From: Rhizoctonia solani
Taxonomy: Eukaryota > Basidiomycota > Agaricomycetes > Cantharellales > Ceratobasidiaceae
Assembly: GCF_016906535.1 (NCBI RefSeq)
Contig: NC_057378.1
Location: 744,001 to 808,000 of the forward strand
DNA: 64,000 nucleotides
Direction of reading: 5' to 3'
The notes beneath the pieces were generated by a model, which made no database searches, had not been told where the DNA came from, and saw only the letters and a program-made list of their open reading frames with translations. This document shows positions 24,127 through 34,718 of this stretch, piece after piece; positions within the stretch are counted from its first letter, which is position 1, and every line of letters starts with the position of its first letter. The position numbers and the translations under genes are program-made.

Positions 24127-24665
24127 CTAGGTATTACTTTCTGAGTCCGATAGTACCCTGTATTTTTCCCCCTTTCGTTGCTCGTAATATGCCAGTAGTA
24201 GTATCAGAAGAATCAATAATAGCAGGGAAATAGCCACTATTCCCAGCACTATCGCTAATAGACCATATTTATCGTCGAGTATATCACGAACGTCTTTATT
24301 AGTGATATCACTATCCGGGATATCATTTCCGTTAGGATCTACTAGGTTGTTTGTTGTACTTCTTCTTAAGAGTATATTTGACTCTTCGGTCCATCGCGTC
24401 ACGAGTGCCAACTGAACGGAGATTACATATCAAAACTCGGTCGAATGCCCAAGCATAGCATATAATCACACATACCCCTCGTGAATATGACTGTCCAGGA
24501 ACGAAGTCACTGGAATCATTCTCGACTTTTGTTGTGGACTACAAGCCTAATTTTGAGGGTCAAATTCTCAATACGAACTTATTTAAAACGCACCTTAAAG
24601 AGGACAGGCCAAGCAAATGACACGCCTAGCTGGAGCGTGATAGCAGCGCACAAGAACAACAACAT
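24127..24665 (-). CDS. Small predicted type I membrane protein
   Basis: Exons 24665-24594, 24538-24476 and 24411-24127 join in phase to give 139 residues. The start has a signal-peptide-like run (MLLFLCAAITLQLGVSFAWP). A polar lumenal or extracellular stretch of ~75 residues follows, then one long membrane span (LLAIVLGIVAISLLLLILL and onward) and a short basic-acidic tail (EQRKGEKYRVLSDSESNT). No family was recognised. The signal, ectodomain, single span and charged tail are seen directly. A receptor, adaptor or cargo role is unsupported. It lies between mago and TMEM19 on the same strand, each with its own promoter distance. Confidence 0.65.
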
Positions 24666-25095
24666 CTTCAAGCAAAGGAACCCTTAAAAACGGACGAGGC
24701 TACACATGTACATGCACGCGCAGACCTGATATATATGACTGTCGGCCGGCGGTGTATTACTGCATTGCCTCGTATGCGCGCGCTTACCACAGCCTCATGG
24801 CCCCAAGCTTAGCTATGCTTCTTTCCAGTCTTAGTGCATTCATAGGTAAGTGGTGTATACGACGCCTCCACCACCATTATTGGCACCTTGCCTTGGCTTT
24901 CGGCCCCAAAACTATACCATGGCGTTTGATGTATGCGTTATATTGCGCTAAAGGCCATCTAGGGTGTAATACATAAAGGCAAGAACCGAGCCCAGCAAGG
25001 GATTTCAAGCCAGCCATCCTACAATCACACCAGTAATAATTGAACTAATCACATTAACCTAACCGACGGTCGGTTAGTTACACTCCGATGCCCGA
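24666..25095. other. Intergenic
   Basis: About 430 bases upstream of the small membrane protein and downstream of TMEM19. It contains alternating purine/pyrimidine stretches (tatatatgac, gcgcgcgc) but no gene or clear promoter element. Confidence 0.4.
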
Positions 25096-26274
25096 TCAAG
25101 TAGCTCCCACCTGGTTATTGGTCAAGACGTCTCGGCCAGATATCACTTTCACCTCGCCGGCCTGACGAGATCTGGACTTGGTTTCATCCGTAATGATGCT
25201 GTTCGACACTCCAGAGAACTCAGTGCGCTGGATTGTGGCTCCGAGTAGCGAATCAAGCTAATAATATGCATTAGTCATTGTTGCGCTGTTGTTACACGGG
25301 ACTCACTTACCGCTGATCCTCCAACCCCACTGAGAGCGCCAGTCAGGACAAGGGTATAGATGAGAGTACCAATTTTACCCCTACACGCCGGACTCTCAAT
25401 AAGGAGGCTGATAATCATAGCCACACCCATTATCACCCCACCAACCAATGAGGCCAATGTCCCAGTACGCGACATTGCCCCGTTAGTTCCAGGAGGGACC
25501 ACGGAAAATGTGGTGATTAGGCGAGGGGCTGTTTTGGACAAAATTCCGAGCTCAGATGCCATAGTGTCGCCCAAGCAGCAAGCAAAGTGACTGCCAAGGG
25601 ATAGTTAGACTTCGGACAGAGCACATGGTTTATGGAACATACGCTAGAACCACTAGTACCAATGCCCGACTCCACCCCCCTCCAACATACGGATCTATAG
25701 GGCAGAACTTTTCCATATTGAGGTCAATCCGGCTCCATGAATAAACGAATGGGCCAATCAGATATGCGTGGATGGATTCAGGTGCAAACAGCGCGCCCCA
25801 GAGGCAACTGGCGACAAGTGCTGTAAACGAATTGGACAGGACCTTTCTCCCAAGTTAAATGTACCGAGACATATCACCATTACGAATAGCAACTTACCTG
25901 CCACCCAGACCTATATCCATTCACTTCATGTCCCTCTTCGAGTTTTCCTTTGATTTGTTTGCCGACTTTGGTGACTTTCGATCCAGTCAGATAAAACACA
26001 ATGAGGGAAACACCAAATCCTCTAAGCGGCACGGACATCATCTGGATTGGAATGTGTTCAGCCTGGTTTGTAATTGAACAAATTTAATACCTACTAGAAA
26101 CCCGACCACAAACGCGGTTATTCCACCTTTTTGGGATTTCAGCTACATCAGTCACAATAGCAGTGGGTAATTGAAAAATACCACACCTGATGGTGACAGC
26201 GAGCGTTTTTTAATACCTTGTGCACCCAGCAACAAGGCCAGCACCCCTGGCACGATTGGAATGGAAGGTGCCAT
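25096..26274 (-). CDS. TMEM19/DUF92 integral membrane protein
   Basis: Minus-strand gene of several exons, start MAPSIPIVPGVLALLLG. The family signature is clear: GGITAFVVGFLV, SLIVFYLTGSKVTKVGK, a cytosolic stretch EGHEVNGYRSGWQ, then CCLGDTMASELGILSK with RLITTFSVVPPGTNGAMS and GTLASLVGGVIMG. The C-terminus is LLGATIQRTEFS and ISGRDVLTNNQV. Fungal and animal TMEM19 proteins are multi-pass proteins of unknown biochemical role; in plants and bacteria the DUF92 fold overlaps phytol/prenol kinase relatives, so a lipid-kinase-like activity is possible but unproven. Length and motif order agree with a complete gene. Confidence 0.88.
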
Positions 26275-26780
26275 AATATAGACGATGCTAGGTCGAAGTT
26301 CAGAAGAGGGCAGATGCAGATGCACAGCCGTGCAGCTGTTATATAACGGGGGTTTTCAACAGATCTACACGTATCCCTCTTCATTTTTTTTTTATCACAG
26401 ATATCTTAGGGTTCAATCAGCGGGTATTGCCCCGATTAGGATGTGCCGATTTGTGCTATTCTGGAATTTATTGTACTATACAATCGAAATACAGCTCATA
26501 GCTGCCTTATTTCACAGGGCAGAGCCGACACCATCACGTGTTGAATTTCAATCTGGCCCAAGCGAGAGTGGTGGCAGTGCCGTTTGCTTCTTCCGCATTG
26601 TCCTCGATGGTTCCTTTTTGTCCTTGACTTGAGGTGCTTGGCCCACACACGTCCGCATGTACTCCGCTATGCAGGAGATTTCTTATAAAGGGAGCCAAAG
26701 TCTCATACAATCCTCGACTCCCCTTCTCGCTTCCGCCGCCCTTCGGCTCCCGGGCTAACAAACGCTCACCAGCAAAGAAA
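26275..26780. other. Divergent intergenic region
   Basis: About 500 bases between TMEM19 and the decayed secreted-protein gene, which are transcribed apart. It contains T-rich runs and should hold both promoters. A possible TATA-like sequence (ttataaagg) lies at about 26683-26691, ahead of the plus-strand gene. Confidence 0.4.
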
Positions 26781-27660
26781 ATGAAATCAAAGCTACTGGC
26801 TCAGACTGGGTGTGGCGCTTTGGCGTACGCTGTGGCGGTCTTTGGGCTCCCGCAGTCTGCCGGACATAAGATGGATCGGCTGCGACCGAGGCATTCTGCT
26901 AGCGCTTCGGGGAGTGCAACAAGAACGGTTATGGTTACTGTCAGTTTGGCCCTTCGACTACTGTTACACTCGGAGGCACCAATAGTGCCAACCCTTGCAC
27001 AGATGAAAGTGAGTTTCTGTCAGATTGTTCAGAAGCTTTATTAATTCTAACTCAGATATGCCAATCCCAACGACTTCAACTACGATACCATCGGGTCTAC
27101 CCAATCCAATTGTTAGCACAATAACATTGACTACCGAAATTCTTGTGACCGTATTCCCTTCGGCCGCTCCCCCCTTCCTCTTCGTTGTTTTCGGGAACCT
27201 CCGTCCCGACTACGGCTCTTCCTGGATCATCACTACCAGTTCGGCGCTACCCACTACCTCTTCCACGTCTTCATCCATCCCACCTATACCACTGATCCCA
27301 ATTTTAATCCTATTACCGCTCCGGCAATTGGAGGAGGTAATGCCATCCTCGCTCAAAATGCTGCTCAAGCCCAAGCACTCAATCGAAAATTCAGAGAGTT
27401 GACCTTTAGCGATAGTTGTTTAGGTGAGTTAAAGCTCAGTATAACTATCATTGTTCTTAACACCTGTGAAGATGGTGACGAAGCATGCATTGGAGACGGT
27501 CCATCTCTTTGCATATTGGGTATCTGTGAGTGCTGGGAAGATTCGACCGGAACTTCGTGGAACTAATAGGTGTGGTTTAAACAGGGAGAAGGCAATTATG
27601 CAGGCAGCCCAACACTCGGTGCCGTGCAGTGCCTAGAATGCAAACTAATGGGACTGTAAG
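26781..27660 (+). pseudogene. Decayed or mis-assembled secreted Cys-rich (CBM19-like) protein gene
   Basis: Pieces of a secreted protein are visible but not in one frame. There is a hydrophobic start at 26781 (MKSKLLAQTGCGALAYAVAV), a Cys-bearing segment ECNKNGYGYCQFGPST with TNSANPCTDE, and a long Ser/Thr/Pro-rich linker. Then come ITAPAIGGGNAILAQNAAQA, FRELTFSDSCL, DGDEACIGDGPSLC and GTNRCG. The Cys spacing of the last part resembles the chitin-binding CBM19 tail of fungal chitinases; that is a weak pattern match. The reading frame changes at least three times within the linker (27150-27320), starting at the C6 run at 27168-27173, and again near the 3' end. Either several indels in the assembly or a true pseudogene. 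Confidence 0.45.
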
Positions 27661-28142
27661 TTTGGCCGATTTGGGATATGACTCGGCACAGACTGACCAT
27701 GGGTAGGCCATAGGATGCTACACTGAGGCCGACTTGGAAGCCAGGTTTTCATCGACTGGAAGATCAGGAAGCGCCTTTGGCGAATGATGTCTAATATATT
27801 AGTATATGCGCAAGTGGAGATAAGCTTCCGCATTGGGTTACTCATTTCGTTCATCCTTATTATAGTTGGATCTCGTTTTTATTTATTTATTTGTACGGTT
27901 GCGCATAAAGATTTTGCAGAGCTGTGCACGGTCATTCTTTCCGTGTGCTATGTAGACTGTGAAGGTATTAAAAGTATTAAATTCAGAACGTAGAATAAGT
28001 TATTGATACAGTGTAGTGACCCGGTAACAAGTTAGGATATAAGGTCAAATCGTGGCTTCTCGTAAATCGTCAATCTAGTATTCCTTGAACGATAGGTTAT
28101 TTTACGGCGATGCCATGTAGAACTATTGACCAACCTTTCAGG
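27661..28142. other. Intergenic
   Basis: About 480 AT-rich bases between the decayed gene and the converging small-protein gene. No gene or repeat recognised. Confidence 0.4.
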
Positions 28143-28384
28143 CTAATATCGTGCCCTTCTGGTTCGGCGACGTGAGCCACATCGGCAGCAAATGATGTCG
28201 ACGAAGAAGTTCCAGATGGCTACGAGGACGCTAGTAATGCCTATTAAGATCGTATTAGCATCAAATACCACCCGAGCCACTTGAGTCCACCCGACTAACC
28301 TCCGACAATAGCCATGAATACATTTGCAATAGCGGAGATGACGCTGTTAATAGCGCGTCCGATAGCAGAGCAGACTGAACCCAT
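28143..28384 (-). CDS. Tiny predicted lipid-anchored membrane protein, copy 1
   Basis: Two exons, 28384-28300 and 28240-28143, encode 60 residues. The start MGSVCSAIG fits the N-myristoylation rule (Gly2 with Ser at position 6), next to Cys5 as a possible palmitoylation site. A continuous hydrophobic/amphipathic stretch follows (INSVISAIANVFMAIVGG, VLVAIWNFFVDIICC), then CRCGSRRRTRRARY, a basic Cys-rich tail. Both ends could hold the protein at a membrane. The paralogue on the opposite strand (28902-29205) is nearly identical but has an extra intron after codon 8. Similar short MG-starting proteins occur in other basidiomycetes by my recollection; no function is known to me. A TATA-like rev-strand motif lies at 28451-28457. 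Confidence 0.75.
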
Positions 28385-28901
28385 TGTAAAGTATGTGTGA
28401 GACGGAGTGAGGAATGATAGAGTGCAGTACACGACTAGCGAACTTGGAGTCTTATATTGACGAACGACTCATGCATATGCTAGCCAGCGTCATGGTTTGA
28501 GAGTGGCGCTATGACGTAATTGCTATTCTTTGTTATGATGTCATCAGGTACATGGCAATGATCCTATCGCCCATGCCTGTATCACGCAAAAAAAATATCT
28601 GTGGGTTCTAGAGCCGAACACCGGCTCCACACGGCTGTTGGATCAAGGTATGATTCACCCCCTGGCCCACGGCGCTCATTATTGCGAAGACTCTCGTACC
28701 TTCGCGAAATATCGGTAAGGGAGAGCACGTGTATAATGACGGGACCGGTGGTGCTTTCAAGACGTGCGCTGCTGTAACGCTGCGTCATACCCCGAATGTA
28801 CCGACAAGCATATAAGGAGGGCCTCAATCTCCTTCCTCTCCTCACACTTATACAACACACACTTACCTACCCTTGTACAAACACTTTTTTTTTTTATCAA
28901 C
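28385..28901. promoter_or_regulatory. Divergent promoter between the tiny-protein duplicates
   Basis: 517 bases shared by two head-to-head paralogues. A TATA-like motif (tataagg) stands at 28811-28817, about 90 bases ahead of the plus-strand ATG. A mirrored one (tataag on the minus strand) stands at 28451-28457, about 70 bases ahead of the minus-strand ATG. Both leaders are rich in TC/CTC runs. The symmetry suggests the duplication carried promoter sequence with it. Confidence 0.5.
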
Positions 28902-29205
28902 ATGGGTTCTGTCTGCTCTGCAATCGTAAGTATACCTTGGTCTTCGAGTTGTATGCGTGATTCTTATCACTGTTTGACTTGTAGGGCCGCGCTATCAACA
29001 GCGTCATCTCTGCTATTGCCCATGTATTCATGGCTATCGTAGGAGGTATGTCTGGCTGCTCTATCTCTCGATTTGTTACTTACTATGTCTAAAAGGCATC
29101 ACAAGCGTCCTCGTATCCATCTGGAATTTCTTCCTCGATATCATCTGCTGCCGATGCGGCTCTCGCCGTAGGTCTGGAGGGCGTTCAAGAGCGAGGACGT
29201 ATTAG
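28902..29205 (+). CDS. Tiny predicted lipid-anchored membrane protein, copy 2
   Basis: Three exons, 28902-28925, 28985-29045 and 29096-29205, encode 64 residues. The sequence matches copy 1 at nearly all positions of the core (MGSVCSAIGRAINSVISAIA) and differs in the tail (CRCGSRRRSGGRSRARTY). It has the same potential myristoylation/palmitoylation start and membrane-binding middle. The first intron lies between codons 8 and 9; in copy 1 the same codons are continuous, so an intron was gained here or lost there since duplication. The second intron position is identical in both copies. Confidence 0.75.
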
Positions 29206-29423
29206 TCAACGAGCATCTGAACAAACATAATGAATAAACCCCAGCCTCGTACTAGATTCAACCTACTGTATTACTAGATACTTATTCTCTTAATACCCAT
29301 TATACTTCGTTTTTAATTAAACATGCTTGCGTGAATGATCAATGAATGTCTATTGAAATGGCTACTTGTACAATGATAATGATACAATAAATGGGTTCAA
29401 GTCTGAATATTCGTGAAATAAAA

Positions 29424-32324
29424 CTACGAAATAGCACGCATACCACGATGTTCGAGTTCTTCCTCCACGGCCTTGAGTTGAACCTTGACAGGGTCCATAG
29501 CAGCCAGCGCACTCTTCAATGCATCACGAGCCGTAATTAATTCCTCGAGTTTACCTCCGCCACGTCTGGACTCGGTACTCTCGCTTGGGGCCAGATCGGG
29601 GTTTGCTATATAAAGTGAACCTTGAGCAGGTTCGTTGAGCGGTGTGCCTGGTGATAAATCAGAGGTCGAGCTTGATTCGGGTGATCCTCTAGAATGGGCG
29701 GTTGGCGATGTTGAGATTGTGCTACGTTGCTCCGAGTCGATGTCCGGAATATTGTCGAGGACTGTCTTGTGGAACAGCGGCGTGACGGGATTAGACTCCA
29801 ACGAATCCATCAGTTCGTTTATTGTTGAAAATTCCGGGCACTGAGACGTAGAAGGCGGGCGAGGAGTTTGCATGGTGTCCTCCTCCATTTCGGAATTGAT
29901 CGTATTTGGCTCATCCACTATAATGCTGTCTTTAATTTTTGAGGACGTGTCATCCGGTGGGAGAGGGAACACGAAACGACTCCGAATCAGAGCCAGCTCT
30001 TGACGGAGGGATCCGAGCATGTCTTCCTGAGTATCCAATCTCCGGCGCAATTCTCGGACATATATAGGTTCCGAGTATGTTTTGTTAGCTTCGAGTGATG
30101 TAGTCCGTGATACCGCAATTGGATTTGGCCCTGGTACCAGATGTTAGTTCGGCTAAAAACAATTAATCGAGGTATTATAGGCTTACCAGTTTCTTGACTC
30201 CAAAGTGTGGCGGGAGACGACGTACGCGTCGAATGAAATGGGGGAATCTCTGCAGCTTCTACGAGACCATATGAACACCCAGCTACTCCGAAAGTAAAGT
30301 TAGACTTACTAACGGTACTATTCCGAACCTCATGCACAGGTACCCGATCAACCATTATCATTTCAGGGCAAACAAGAAGGTTGTCGGGTCCGGGCTCCAG
30401 AATCTCATTAGTGGACAGACCCTCGCTATATTGGCCGTCCGATTCCCCTCGGAACATCACAAGAGGGTCTTTGAACAAGTTCGCTTCCCATGCTTGAATA
30501 CCTTTCTCGCTCCCGTGCACAATATCCAACGACAATAACCCTGTGGCAATTCCGTCCCAGTGCTCCAAAACCCAAGTCATTACCCTCGTTCCTTCGGCCA
30601 CATCCTGCACGCTCTGGAATGTCTTGACTAGAACCTGGTTCTCGGGAGGTGGACTGATGACACACCCGGCACGAACGGCGTTGCCCTTGCGTGGAGAAAA
30701 TAGAGCAGGGCCAAATATCCCCGCCAGGATAGGAATGCTGAGTCCATTCTGGGAACCATGGAGAGCCAATTGGTGTAGGAACGCGAGAAGGTAAACTAAT
30801 AGACTGAAGCTCGTTGGGTGCTGGAGATGTAGAATGGCTTGGATGGCTGCGGTTTGTGCTGACGTGATCCTCATGTCGCTATTTTCGATTAGGGTAAGTC
30901 GTTGAATAATGGGCCAGAACCAATTGGACAATACAGCTTCGGGGAGACCACGTAGGTATAGTCTAAGTAAAGCGCAAACGTTGGAAATACCTTCTTTGGC
31001 AAGAGATGTTTTGACACCATAGGATGGTCCTTGATCAAAAGTACAGGCCAACTTTTCTAGTGTACGTTCGCTAGGAGGCGGAGCTACGCAAAAGAGCCCC
31101 GGTGTGCTATCCCTGTCGCACGACAGTCAGCGTTAGTGGCGCTGGGCCGACAAGCGGCTTACCTCGTTGGCATATTTCTTCGACGCTCGCGAATACACAG
31201 ATTGGAAGAGTATGGCTATGTTCTCCCAAGACTACCTGGCAACTTGCGTATGGCGAAGAGTCTTTTACTGACCGACCAAATACGCCCCCTATTTCTCCAG
31301 ACACTTAAAATTGACCCCCCCTCCAGTAAACAAGAACATACCTGGATTGCCCAGAGTAGATTCTTTTATCGAAGACTCCTCCCATGCGTCAAGTGCCCGA
31401 TCGTTAATCCCCGCACACTTCAATAGCACTCGCAACTTCCTCACAAGAATGACTTGTTCTCCAGAAGTAAGGTGGGGGTAAGCGTCCGGGTTGGGCTTGA
31501 CTTCAGGCTCACTGTTCACCCGTCGGTGCTCGGCCTCTACTATTGGTTCCGGAGGTATACTCAGGCCCGTAGACCGCCAATTTAGGTTTGGCCTCTGCGA
31601 CGCAGTCCCCAGAGTCCATTCATCCGGCAACACTATTCTGCTTGTATCGCGGCGAGATTGGCTCCCAGTGAGAGCCCTAAAGGTCGCCTGGGATTCGGCC
31701 CAACCCAATACAGACATCCTTCCGAATGGGAATCATACTCGAGCGGGATTTCAAGGCTGTGGAAATAGTAGCGGGTTTCAACCCGTGGGCGGCAATGTTT
31801 TGTTGCCTCGGGCGAAGCCCGCGTGTCACAGTCGAAGTGCGCCTCATCCCATTCGAGGGCTCTGCGGATCTAGCACGAAGGGGGAGTCGAACATCCTGAG
31901 GACTCACATCCTTTGGGGAGCGAGGAGGTGTCACCATTTCGAATTGTGCACCATGTATGGTCTTCCCGATCATTGGACGTTCATTGACTTTGAGGATACT
32001 CCCGCGGATGGGACGAGGGGGTCGAGAAGGGTCAACAGCTACAGTATTACGACGGTGAATTCCATTGGACAGGGAGGCGGGTCGTGTAGTGGCTGACTTG
32101 TTAGCCATAGAATGTGTGTGTATTTCAGTGGAAAAAGGATCTGTGAATTTTATTAAGGGAGACTTCACAGTCGATTTTGATGGTGTCTTCGAATGGCCTG
32201 CCTTGAGCATGGTTGGGTAGTGGTGACTGGTTGAGGTTGCGCCGGAATGCATTTCGCTTTGGGGGTTAGGGCTCACAGGGTTCATTTTAATGTAATACTC
32301 GTTCATCGAACTGGATAGGGGCAT
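29424..32324 (-). CDS. RhoGAP-domain protein with altered arginine-finger position
   Basis: The N-terminal ~200 residues (start 32324) are Ser/Pro/Arg-rich with short basic motifs. A second section includes LGWAESQATFRALTGSQS and EQVILVRKLRVLLKCAG. The RhoGAP fold follows: FGRSVKD, LPICVFASVEEICQRG, TPGLFCVAPPPSERTLEKL, then SNVCALLRLYLRGLPEAVLS and SFSLLVYLLAFLHQLA. GAPs end the signal of Rho/Rac/Cdc42 GTPases by supplying an arginine; here the usual Arg of the GxF-R-V segment is Cys (codon 31088-31090). A long disordered tail ends in a coiled coil (KLEELITARDALKSALAAMD). The frame jumps at the first/second section border (~31717) and one G appears missing at the splice acceptor near 31111. 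The first section could also be a separate upstream gene. Confidence 0.75.
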
Positions 32325-32457
32325 TACTTGATATTGAAAGGCCCGATTAATTCATTTTAGGGGGGTTACTATATTTCTGCAAATTAGCGCTTAGTTCTAT
32401 GAACCATTTAGAGAGAATCTATAGCCTACCATTGATTTAGAATGAGTCGATACTTTA

Positions 32458-33076
32458 TTAGAAAGCCAGAGACAGTGCACCCGTGCCGACGATGGGGCGG
32501 CCAGATGACTGAACGTCCCCTTGTGGATCATTACCGCCTTCACCACTGCCAGAGGGATCGGGCGGCACAGCACCAGCTGACACTGGCCGTGGCCGCAATC
32601 CAAGGGTTGAGCACAGCGCCTTATAGCGCGACCTGATTTGCGTATATAGTCTCACTATGTCGATTTGTGATTCAGCTTGCGGTGAGACGGGTGGGTTGGT
32701 CATAGGAAATTTAGATATAAGCAAAACGAGCTGCTCTGCATGATGAATTGCTCGCCTGAAATCCGTCACTACAAATCGGTGTAGAATGTAATCATATAGG
32801 ACTCACTCATCGATGTCAGAGCTGGGTTTCGCTGCAACTCTTATCCAAACTCCAGCAAAGCCTTCATAGAACCCTAGCTCCTCCCACATTTCAAATCCTT
32901 TCTCTCTCCCCAAGGCTCTGCCCTCTATTAGGCCATGGATACGACCGTGTTGGAATCCGTCTTCATGCCCCGTCTTATAAAACCTGCACAGAGAAGCCAT
33001 TGACAGGAGAATAAGACCCAGATCTCTACACATACGACTCCTCCAAGTGCGCCAAGTCCCCCAAGTCAAAATCCAT
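32458..33076 (-). CDS. LTO1: LTO1/ORAOV1-like adaptor with Yae1-type GX3 repeat
   Basis: Three exons from ATG 33076, ending at a TAA at 32458-32460. Residues ~20-50 have glycine every fourth position (GHEDGFQHGRIHGLIEGRAL, then GREKGF), the deca-GX3 repeat of Yae1/Lto1. These cytosolic proteins form a complex that brings the Fe-S assembly (CIA) machinery to ABCE1/Rli1, the ribosome recycling ATPase; partner and role are from the family. The second half holds IVRLYTQIRSRYKALCSTLG, typical of Lto1 homologues, and a Gly/Pro tail. No frameshift. Confidence 0.85.
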
Positions 33077-33394
33077 AATTTGACCTCTCTCTAAATATAT
33101 TTATAATTGCTTTACCCGTGATTACCCGACTGGCCTTATGGTTGATGGTGGTCGAACTCTGCAACTCGTGTAAACGAGAGTGTCAGCATGGTATTACGTC
33201 ATCAGTCCTGGTCAGTTCCTCGGCCTCCGCTTGCCAGCTGAGTTCTTCGACCACGCGCGCGGTGCGTGATCCACACATATATAGTCTGTGACAGCTGCGT
33301 CTCAGCAAACACCGAAATAATCTTTCAGTACTCCGTATCTAGTCTGAATTAGTCTCTCTTCATCCATCCTTCAATATTAAAGTCTCAGTCAGCC
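33077..33394. promoter_or_regulatory. Divergent promoter of LTO1 and the DUF2470 gene
   Basis: 318 bases between two start codons pointing apart. A TATA-like sequence (atatatagtc) lies at 33277-33286, about 115 bases ahead of the plus-strand ATG. No other signal was identified. Confidence 0.45.
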
Positions 33395-34212
33395 ATGTCT
33401 CAAGATGTCATAGGAAGTCGATCTGGATTTCTCTGCCAATACATGAGCCATCATCAAGATACATTGGTGGCATACGTTAAACATTTTGGCAAGGTTAATG
33501 AAGATGTTTCGTCAGCGCGCATGACTACAATCGATAGCAAGGTACGCCGAGTTGCAAGTCCATGCACTGCATATGACTCATGTGATTCATCAGAGTATGA
33601 CTATTGAATATGTTTCGGATGGGAAGACTCAAACAGCCAACATCATCTTCGATCCTCCGATCGAAGTATATGATGAGGTAAAACCTAGACTAATCGCCAT
33701 GCGTGAAGAAGCGCTGGAAGGTGTAGGAATGGTATGTGCATTTCGACTCACCGCATGGGATCCCACGTAACGACGATTTGCTTCCGGCATCTAAAAGGTA
33801 AATCAACCTGTGGTCTCGGTTTATCAGCTCCCGCCCCTGAAGCTCGGAGCAATCACTTCTAGCCTTATGCTAGTCTTGATTTATACGACTTTCGCCGGTG
33901 AAGGATCGCTGGGCTCGCAGATTCGGGAGCTTGTTGGAGGGTCATCAACAATGAAATGGGCATGGGGATTTACAGGACTTATTCATGCCGCAGAGGGAAT
34001 TTATATGGCAGCTCTCTGTAAACGACACAAAACCGGTATTCGTTTAGGTGTAAGTGTGATTTGCAGAATGCGTGGTAGCTCGTAACCAACGAAGAGACAT
34101 TCCACAGGTGCTCTGGGTTCTGTCGACTTTGTCTATCGGGTTTCCTTTCCTAGTACAGTTCCGGAGAATTGTTCAGCAAGAACGTATTGCATCCATTCGT
34201 AAGACTACATAA
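33395..34212 (+). CDS. DUF2470 domain membrane protein
   Basis: Exons 33395-33541, 33594-33731, 33798-34049 and 34108-34212 total 642 nt, 213 residues, all phases close. The first ~95 residues are a DUF2470 fold: FLCQYMSHHQDTLVAYVKHF, ARMTTIDS, SMTIEYVSDG and EVYDEVKPRLIAMREEAL. In plants this domain sits on heme/FMN-binding proteins. The second half has three membrane spans (LKLGAITSSLMLVLIYTT, KWAWGFTGLIHAAEGIYMAA, VLWVLSTLSIGFPFLVQ) of the DUF4499/TMEM254 type. The fusion of a soluble heme/flavin-like domain to a small membrane domain is the usual fungal form. Ligand unknown. Confidence 0.85.
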
Positions 34213-34718
34213 TTAGACTGATTAATAATAATGATTCTCTTTAACGAAACTCATAGCGCAAATATAAATCCGCCGAACTTTAGAAGCTCAGACGATCCGA
34301 GAAACTCGGCAACGTATGTAACTATCGCACATGGCGCCGGCTCTGAGCACATATGAACAGCAGGCAAACTTGACGGCTTCCAGTTGCTATCGTCTGAGCC
34401 TAATTTTCTCCCCATTCAAAGAGTGGGCCAGTCCGACAGCGGGCCAGTGCAAAGACGGGCAATACCGAGCGCCACAGGCCTAGTAGTGCAGTGGCTGGCT
34501 AATTTTTCCTCATGATCAGACACGCTTCCATGTACTGGGAAGTTTTCTGTTCCTTGGACAGCGATCAGTAGAGACTTCGAACCCACGGTGTTCTCGGCCA
34601 TGTGCACACAAGGTACTTCCTCAAAGGCTGATGCGCACACATTACAACTGCGCTCTTAACCCCCGCCAGAGTGAAGAAAACGGCTGTTTCATGGTCACTT
34701 TTTCATCACTTACATAGC
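34213..34718. other. Intergenic
   Basis: About 500 bases between the DUF2470 gene and the first DUF6533 gene, both on the plus strand. No gene found. Confidence 0.4.
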
